The notes beneath the pieces were generated by a model that ran no database searches, was not told the origin of the DNA, and saw only the letters and a list, made by a program, of their open reading frames with translations. A program made the position numbers and the translations under genes. From assembly GCA_942159475.1 (NCBI GenBank), contig OW804094.1, forward strand, positions 134,712,755-134,776,754: a stretch of 64,000 bases of DNA, written 5' to 3'. The DNA comes from Sthenelais limicola. Taxonomy: Eukaryota; Annelida; Polychaeta; Phyllodocida; Sigalionidae. Shown piece after piece: positions 56,730 to 64,000 of this stretch; position 1 is the stretch's first letter, and the number at the start of each line of letters is the position of its first letter.

Positions 56730-56966
56730 GGGTCAGATTTTCAGAAAATGTACAATTCAACTTTGCCAATCCTCTCAAATAACCCAAATTTCAGACAAAA
56801 ATAAAGTTCAAAATACAGTTCAACCTAACCAAGCAGATTGCTAGACTCAATGAAATGCCGAATATACTTGAATTTACCTATAGTATTGACCAAATTGCAG
56901 GGTAGTTTTAAAGAATTTACTAAATGTGTACAGCTACCGATTGTACATTTTCTGACAATCTGACCC
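56730..56966 (-). mobile_element. Family B MITE, copy 18
   Basis: Starts GGGTCAGATTTTCAGAAAAT, ends TGTACATTTTCTGACAATCTGACCC. Closest relative in the window is copy 9 (shared TTGACCAAATTGCAGGGTA). Confidence 0.8.
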
Positions 56967-58298
56967 ATAAGTCTGTCTTATACCAGCAATGTTACCAGTT
57001 TGTTTAAGGCGTTATGTGGCACAATTAGGATCAGATTCCCTTTATTAATTAAGGCTGTAATGAGGACAGATCAGCAGACCTATGAAATATAGATCAACAA
57101 GGCTCGAGGTGTATATATATATAAACAGGGAAGCAGGAATTGTAACATGTTGCTATGATAATTAAGTAATAAAAGGGGTAATTCCGAGGCAAGTACTTTT
57201 CTATTTACAGCTATAAACAGTTATAATGAATACGCCAAACACATAATATTATATATCATAAATCACACTACGAAATGAACAGCATTTTACTCGGAAGACA
57301 TGTTATTATTGCCTTTCTCATTTCAGAATGTTATATCATATTACGCAATTATTACGTAATGGTGATTAACCACATTATAATCAATGGCCTAATTATCTAT
57401 GATCTATAATAACTAATTACCTTTATGAAATAAATATATATTTAGGTTCCAATACGTTCAATAATGGTTTCAGAAGTTTAACAGTACTGACAGTTATCAA
57501 AGGCTCTGTTGTCCATAAAATATGGTTTTAATTTAGAAATCTACATATCGAAATATACATTCTGGGTTATTTACTTACCACTTCAGTTAACACTAAGGGC
57601 AATACACTCTATACTCGTCCTGTAGGCAGTAAATATCAAAGCCCGCAATGGTTAACCGTATGGAAAGCCTCTGCCTACAAGACGCGTATATTTTTTTTTA
57701 AAATATTTTTATTGGCCTTAAATTTAACATCTAACATATAGAGTGTACTAGCTTTTGGTTGTTTATTTTTTAGAAATGTACACACTCGAAATCTACCCTC
57801 TTGGTTATATACTTATCTATCCAGGGTATTGGTCCTATCAGAACAAGATTTGCAAAAGATAGTATTATGTATCTATACATAAAAGTAAGCAGTAAAACAA
57901 TGCTGTCAGTCAGTGTTAATAATCCCAACATTGAAATCGAGTCTAAGGATCTCCCTTGCCTTAATACAATACACCATCTTCGCTCAAATCCCTATAATTC
58001 TAACAAAAGAACATAGTCATTTGTATCCGCAAACCTTGTTTAGGTCGGGAATTTCCTTGTGCAGTCGTACATCAGCTAGCGCACTAAAGGGAGCCACGGT
58101 TGGGCGTTTTCGGGCGGGGAAAAGAGAGGCTCGGGTGCCATTTTCTTCCCTAAAGCCCCGAGGTAAATCCAGAAGCTTTAGTCTATGTGAATGTCAAGAG
58201 ACACTAGGATTGCTCTCTCAGCTCCTGTCATAATTTACGACGCCTTGCCGGATGCGCAAGTACGTAACGGTGAAGGATACATGTATGTTACGCCGTTT
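56967..58298. other. Unassigned stretch
   Basis: A possible inverted retroelement end lies at about 57689-57730. An inverted repeat TCCTGTAGGCAG / CTGCCTACAAGA is at about 57618-57683. A GC-richer patch at 58030-58250 has a 106-codon frame without a recognisable domain. Confidence 0.35.
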
Positions 58299-58693
58299 GT
58301 GTGATGTGTTACAGAGAAATGAGTCACACGTCGCAAAAAATGGATTTTGAAATATCATCACATTTGAAAAGATAGGATCAAGCCGATTCTAATGACAGTA
58401 AACAATAAGTCATTCTATAAGTTTTTCTATATTTTAAGTTTGATATGTGATTTTTGAAAAAAAAATTGCAATATTTCTCGTTGGACATTTACTAGTAAAG
58501 TAGCTAAATATACCCTATATGATGACCTTAGAAATGCATGTGTATATTTACGACACAGCCCTGAAATTCGGTACCTGAATTCATATTACTAGCAGGTCCT
58601 GGAACTCCAAAAATGAAAGCATTCTAAGCAAGGGTTCTTGTGAATAAATATCAGTTTTGCGACTTGTGACTCATTTTCCTATAACACTTCACA
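58299..58693 (+). mobile_element. Family A MITE, copy 18
   Basis: GTGTGATGTGTTACAGAGAA at the left, GCGACTTGTGACTCATTTTCCTATAACACTTCACAT at the right. Full length, and a good family reference. Confidence 0.85.
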
Positions 58694-59321
58694 TATATAC
58701 AGCTCTTGTAACTTATTGTCTAAATCTCTCTATTCACCAATCTGAGGAAAGCTGGAGCCTGAGTTATTACAGCAATTAGTGGGAGTTATGTAATTGGCGG
58801 AATATGAGATCTTAGTAGTCATATAAAACATGTTATGTTCAGAAAATAAAGCCGGATGGACAAAGGTGATTAAGAGTAATTAACCTTTGTGATTTACTAT
58901 GAATATGATTGAACGTGTGATGTCTGCGTATATGGTGAAATCATCCACTAGGATTAGAAGGGAGAGGGGTTGGGGGCGTAGGAAGGGAGAAGGATGGGGT
59001 GGGGGTGTTACATCATGTTACGTAATGATGACGTAACAATGGGTAACCACTTTATGATCATAATTATCATTAATTATTACTTATTAGAATTACGATGGTA
59101 AACTAGAACTATGACTAATTTCCATAAAGCACCAGTACCCAGGAATTTATTGCAATATATACGGTAGCATGTAAGAACTCAGGTAGCACCTTTACCTACT
59201 TCAATATTCCTCCAATCAACAATAGCCACATGGACCAAGCACCTACCTGTATTTTAGACTACAATAAACATACATTCTAGAGAAGGAGGTAGACACAGAG
59301 AGTGGCTTGGAGTTCAGGCTG
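58694..59321. other. Unassigned stretch
   Basis: G-rich near 58970-59010. No gene seen. Confidence 0.3.
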
Positions 59322-59655
59322 AATAGGGGATTTGCATAGCCGCCATTTTGAATCTTGATTGGCATGGAACTGTGGGACTAATGGTACAGTATAAAATCTA
59401 TAGAAAACATGCCATGTGAAGCATGGAATATTTATCAATGCTCTAATTGTGACTATTCATGTGTTATACAAGTCCCCATCTTTCCCATCATGCGTTAATC
59501 TTTATAGATGATTTATAAAGCTATGATATTGGTGAAAACATTCTTGCAATTTTTGATAAAAATGTTGTCAACTATTTATATGTTAGATTTCATCAGAATC
59601 CATCCCATGATGCACTGTAACAGACATGCGCAATGGCACATTCAAATCCACTATT
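59322..59655 (-). mobile_element. Family C MITE, copy 6
   Basis: AATAGGGGATTTGCATAGCC with GCCGCCATTTTGAATCTTGA, and the right end GCACATTCAAATCCACTATT in which the octamer is changed by one base. Confidence 0.8.
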
Positions 59656-60203
59656 GGAAAAACTATACCGTGGGAACAGAGCCGGCTGATCTGGAGGGGC
59701 TAATGTTGGGTTACCATAGGGTAGGATTCACCCACCCAGCCAGCAGGGCTATGGCATATATACCCGGATGAACACTGGTCAATCTCATTTGATTCTGATT
59801 GCTAACCGTTGTGTTGAGAACCCAGCTCTTGGCCTACAATTTAGACATCTAATGATCTAAATGCCTCGCCAGAGAGGCACTTTACTCAGAAATTACTTTC
59901 CCCTCCCGGGTAAAATATTCTTAATATAGACAGAGTGTTTCCCGTAACTGAAAGCGAATAACACTGTGACGATTAATTGTCTGTTCGGTCAAAGGGGGAA
60001 TTCTTTAAGGTAGGGCTTTGTAGCAGATCGTGGTGAAACCATAGAGAGGGGCACAAAATTAAGGTGAAAGAAAGCCCTCTGCTTGCCCCAGGCAGTATGT
60101 TGCTTTTATTGGGTTCCCTTAAGCTAGTTGGGATTTTGATGTCAAGAGAGAGATTAGACAGAGATCTTGGTTAGTGACCTATGACTAGGCTATAGGTACA
60201 TAA
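59656..60203. other. Unassigned stretch
   Basis: Nothing recognised. Confidence 0.3.
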
Positions 60204-60507
60204 TTGTGATGTGTTTCAGGGAATGAATCACATGTCGCAAGAGTTATATTTTTCAAAGTGATTTATCCAGATTATTTGTGTACCAAGTTTTAAGACAGTG
60301 TATTAGATATATTCTTGTGTTTCAAAGGTCATCCTATGGAGTACTTTGTGTTACTTTACTGGTGATTTCCCACTCAGAAATGTTGCAAATCTTTTTCAAA
60401 CATAAAATATATCAAACATAGAATATAGAAACACTTCTTATCATTGATGATATCTCAAAATCGATTTTCTGCGACATGTGACTTATTTTCCTGAAACACA
60501 TCACAAT
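60204..60507 (-). mobile_element. Family A MITE, copy 19 (internally shortened)
   Basis: Both ends are present (TTGTGATGTGTTTCAGGGAATGAATCAC and GCGACATGTGACTTATTTTC...CACATCACAA). About 80 bp shorter than normal. Confidence 0.8.
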
Positions 60508-60546
60508 TTATGTGTAAGGAAACTATCACTGAATGATTTTCTCTAT

Positions 60547-60853
60547 ATGTGATGTGTTACAGAAAAATGAGTCACAAGTCGCAAAATGGATATTTTTCAA
60601 AGTGATTTAATCACAAGATGTCTGTAGAAATGTTCTCATTTTCGTGGTGCTAACGCCTTTTGTAGCATGAATTCATGTACCAAATATCAAGACAGTGTAT
60701 TACATATATCTATGCATGTCTACCCAAATATATTGAAAATATTTCTTTTCAAAAATAAAAATATCAGACTTAAAATAAAGAAGTACTTATATTTGATGGA
60801 CTAATGTTTACTTTCATTAGAATCGGCTTGATCGTATCTTTTCAAATATCACA
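60547..60853 (-). mobile_element. Family A MITE, copy 20 (right end lost)
   Basis: Left end ATGTGATGTGTTACAGAAAAATGAGTCACAAGTCGC. Similarity stops after GATCGTATCTTTTCAAATAT. It lies 39 bp after copy 19 in the same orientation. Confidence 0.75.
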
Positions 60854-61696
60854 TAATATTGGCTGAGAACTATTGATAGTTTTTAACTAGATTCTATCAT
60901 AACCTCAAGGCTGTATTCTAGGGCAAACCAAGACGTGATTGGGACTATTTCCCATCATCAGGACCATAAAGCTTATAAAGACATGTGCTCATGGGGCAAA
61001 AAAAATATTAACAAGATTCTATTAGTCTGAGGTCATAGTGCAGAACATACTTTGTTGGCAGACCATGAAAGTTCCATCGTCTAAGGCAGTGTCTGCTATG
61101 AAGTACTGTAATAAACATAAGGCTAAAGACAGAGGTCGGTCGACTTAGAATCTACTGGTCAGAGAAGCGGTTAGAATGGAAGGTCACAGTCTGCCGGAAT
61201 GAAGCTAACAGCAATAGGAAGGGTCTGTCTTTTAAGAAGGTAGAGGTGGGGGTGTTAACAGGGCTTCCTCACCCCAAGAGGTCCTATTTTTATCATTTTA
61301 TTTCATTATAATTCATTCTATTCACTTCCACCCCTTGGAGGGAAGGGTGTATGGGCAGAATCTAGTTGTTTAACCCCCCCCCCCCCCTTCGCCCCTTCTC
61401 CCCCTTGAGGGTTCAGGATACACCCCTGGGTGAATGAGGTATATCAGGAAGCTAAGTAGAACTAGGTGGGAGGGGGCTAGAGCGGGGAAATACCTCCTTT
61501 AGTCTGCTCAGCAATCAGCTTGCTCGCCCTTACGTGACTGGTAATAACGCTGAAGCAGATTTGGAAGCCTTTTCTTCTTCGCTCTTTCTATTTCTCTTCT
61601 CAACACAGGACAGTTATGATAATAGCCTTAGTTTAAGCCTCATGCTGGATTCAAACAAAGAGGTGGGGTCATCTGTTTATTTCTATAGATATATGT
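60854..61696. other. Unassigned stretch
   Basis: A C-run lies at about 61373-61388. No gene seen. Confidence 0.3.
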
Positions 61697-61930
61697 GGGT
61701 CAGATCGCCAGATAATGTACAATCAGCAGCTCTACACACTTAATACATTTTGCTAAATTAGGCTGCAATTTGGTAAATTCTAGGTAAATCAGAGTATATT
61801 TGGCATTGCATTGATTCAAGCAATCTGTTTGGTTATGTTGAACTGTATTTTGAACTTTATTTTCGTCTGAAATTTGGGTTATTTGAGAGGACTGGTGACG
61901 CGGAATTGCACATTTTCTCACAACTTCACC
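61697..61930 (+). mobile_element. Family B MITE, copy 19
   Basis: GGGTCAGATCGCCAGATAAT at the left, TTGCACATTTTCTCACAACTTCACC at the right. The interior TTTGGGTTATTTGAGAGGAC is standard. Confidence 0.8.
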
Positions 61931-62739
61931 AATATAAATACTATTCAGGTTCCCTTATCGTGGGACTCGAAATTAAAGATATGAATTATTGATGGATATT
62001 GTTTATTCATTGTAAGTTGATAATCCGGTCAAGAACTAGCTAAGCATTGGTTCAATTTATGATCATAGTTATGCAAGACGACAAGATGTGGGTTTTAACA
62101 TGTATGAATAATATTCATGTTCCATAATTGAGAGATATAATTTCTCATCTATAAATCCATGATTAGTGTATTTTATTGCTTTGAAAACCACATCATGGGT
62201 TTTATACTGACAGTTTCGTGTGGTGATTGTAACTATAGGAGCCATAATATAACACTTATAATATGATGTATTGTATTTAATTCTTATGAATCTATTATAC
62301 ATGCATTGCTCTGAAAACAATGTATCTAAAGTGATTTATGCAAAGTGCGTATTTCACTAGTGATTTATGTGGGGTTGTCATGGCAACCAATTTGTTATTT
62401 TTGCTAAGATTACCGGTAAAATTCATATTTATGACTCAATTTTTGTCTATTTTCAACTCGTGCAATATTCACGCCCTTTCAACCAACTTGTTAGTTAACC
62501 TTTATCAGGGAGGTATATACAGAGGGAGTGGAAGTCTGTGGAAGGGCTGATCGTACAGGACCATGATTGTCAGGGTTGTGTTATTGTGTTACCAAGTGGT
62601 GTTGCAGTGCTGTTGAATTTAGACAAAGTATCCTGCTACCACTTTTAGCTATATATTGTTTAATCATAAATCAGTAAACAACAGCTAAGTTGTTCCATCA
62701 GCATATAATCTTTGACACATTGGTGGCCCATGTAAATTT
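61931..62739. other. Unassigned stretch
   Basis: AT-rich, nothing recognised. Confidence 0.3.
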
Positions 62740-62886
62740 GATTGCCTTTTCCTAGCAATACCATTACAATCGCATAGTTAGAAATAAGTTTAACATTGAT
62801 TGGCTATTGGATGATTGCCTTTTCCCAGCAACACTATAACAGTCACATAGTTAGAAATAGCTTTAAAATTGATTGGCTATTGGATG
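62740..62886 (+). repeat. Two-copy 73-bp tandem duplication
   Basis: GATTGCCTTTTCCTAGCAAT and GATTGCCTTTTCCCAGCAAC start at 62740 and 62813. Both end AATTGATTGGCTATTGGATG or nearly so, so each unit carries two ATTGG motifs. Confidence 0.85.
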
Positions 62887-63295
62887 GGGGTCGGGGTGGG
62901 TGGACCTGATTCACAGTGCCACAAGCTGTAGTGGCATTATTCTTAAGTATTGGGGTACCATGCATGGAACCTGGCTTCCACTTCCTCTGTATATATACCT
63001 CCCTGCCCATATATATACAAGAATCATAGATATCAAACTCACATTATCATAAAAATGATTAGAATCCATAGAATAGAATATAGCTTATTACACATACATA
63101 ATATTCAATTCAATTCAAAGTATTCTTCATTTGCACCTAAGGGTGATGTACAAAGAGGAGCCATATATCAGAAACGATTTTCTGGTCTTCCTGTATCCTC
63201 CTTCACTACGGAAAATAAGAATCTCTGATTGTAATTAAAGTTTGTAAAGACCAAACACTGACTGTTTATCAGTCTTTGAAACAAAAGTTAGGACC
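62887..63295. other. Stretch with a possible retroelement end
   Basis: ATTCAATTCAATTCAAAGTA at about 63105 resembles the sequence after 19556. It may be an inverted copy of the ATTCA-tailed element. Confidence 0.4.
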
Positions 63296-63536
63296 AATAG
63301 GGGATTTGCATGTGCCACTGCGCATGTCTGTTACAGTGCATCCTGGGATCGATTATGTTAAAAATGGGGACTTGTGTTATGGAAACATACATAACACATG
63401 GATATTGACATTAGAACATTGTTAAATATTCCATGATGAACATGGCATGTTTTCTATAGATTTTAGACCATACCATTAGTCTCATAATTCCATCCGAATC
63501 AAGATTCAAAATGGGGGGCTATGCAAATCCGCTATT
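63296..63536 (+). mobile_element. Family C MITE, copy 7 (internally deleted)
   Basis: AATAGGGGATTTGCATGTGCCACTGCGCATG at the left, AAAATGGGGGGCTATGCAAATCCGCTATT at the right. About 95 bp shorter than others, with a changed GGCGGC motif. Confidence 0.8.
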
Positions 63537-64000
63537 AAGTTCCCTCACTCTCTCACTCTCTCTGCCTCTCTACTGACGGAGTACGCTCCTCTACTTATTA
63601 ACTAACCCGTTTTTCGCAGAGAAAATATTTAGCCAGCGGTCGCCTTAACAATTTAGTGTTCTTCACGGAAACAGCTGCGAGCAGTACAAGCGTGTCAGGA
63701 GAAACATTAATCAAAGTTAGTGCAATAAACACCACCCACCCGCCCCTGTAAAAAGACACACTTCTACCTCTCCTCGCCAATTTTATGTCAATGGGTTTCA
63801 GTTAAAATGTGAGCGTTGCAAATATATCTTTCAGAAAGTGGTTTACTAATCGTAAACATGGAGTTGTTGGAAATGATTCGCGATGTTTATAGCTATATTC
63901 TGTCAGATTTGTATTATCAAGGCACACCATAATTCACTTTACTATGTCACCAATGATAATATATCACCAATGATTTAGATCAATATTTTATTTGGACACT
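63537..64000. other. Right-edge stretch, no gene assigned
   Basis: A short CT-rich start then AT-rich DNA. A short - strand frame (63598-63780) has no domain. Confidence 0.3.

Noticed and set aside
57913..58233. 106-codon frame in a GC-richer patch
   Set aside because: No recognisable domain. The first half is ordinary AT-rich sequence and there are no splice partners.

Overview
This window looks like non-coding, repeat-rich DNA from a eukaryote, most likely a marine invertebrate animal. The evidence is an AT-rich background, no operons or dense open frames, spliced exons with GT/AG borders, many small inverted-repeat transposons, pentamer-tailed retro-insertions and long satellites. The phylum cannot be fixed from the sequence. 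A mollusc-like or other lophotrochozoan source is a guess from the style of the repeats.

The only gene I can support is on the + strand at the left end. Three exons at 1479-1587, 1925-1989 and 13127-13290 join in compatible phases. Together they read as the end of an extracellular domain, one transmembrane helix, a very basic juxtamembrane stretch, and a segment resembling the region just before the first catalytic domain of receptor-type protein tyrosine phosphatases. The ectodomain would lie left of the window. The catalytic exons were not recognised to the right, so the third intron may be very long. Between 10.3 and 14.8 kb lies a GC-richer island of trinucleotide and polypurine/polypyrimidine repeats. 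It contains exon-like pieces on both strands that I could not resolve.

The rest is a dense mosaic of mobile DNA. I name the families here only for reference. Family A (about 20 copies, about 390 bp) has ends carrying TGAGTCA. Family B (about 19 copies, about 235 bp) has ends starting GGGTCAGAT. Family C (7 copies, about 335 bp) has ends carrying ATTTGCAT and GCCGCCAT. Family D has 3 copies and family E has 2. Family F is a single 4.74-kb element (38691-43430) with long inverted ends and a decayed internal coding remnant. Family G is one 315-bp element nested in a family A copy. Several nested insertions give a relative order of activity. There is one tRNA-derived SINE-like element and several retro-insertions with pentameric tails.

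Two large tandem arrays stand out: a 45-bp minisatellite (31001-32195, plus a detached block) that stays open in several frames, and an 84-bp satellite (34750-35824) whose two variants alternate as a higher-order dimer. Several palindromes look like small hairpin insertions. From about 14.9 kb to the right end I see no convincing protein-coding gene. The longer open frames there are by-products of satellites, low-complexity tracts or the inverted-repeat elements.
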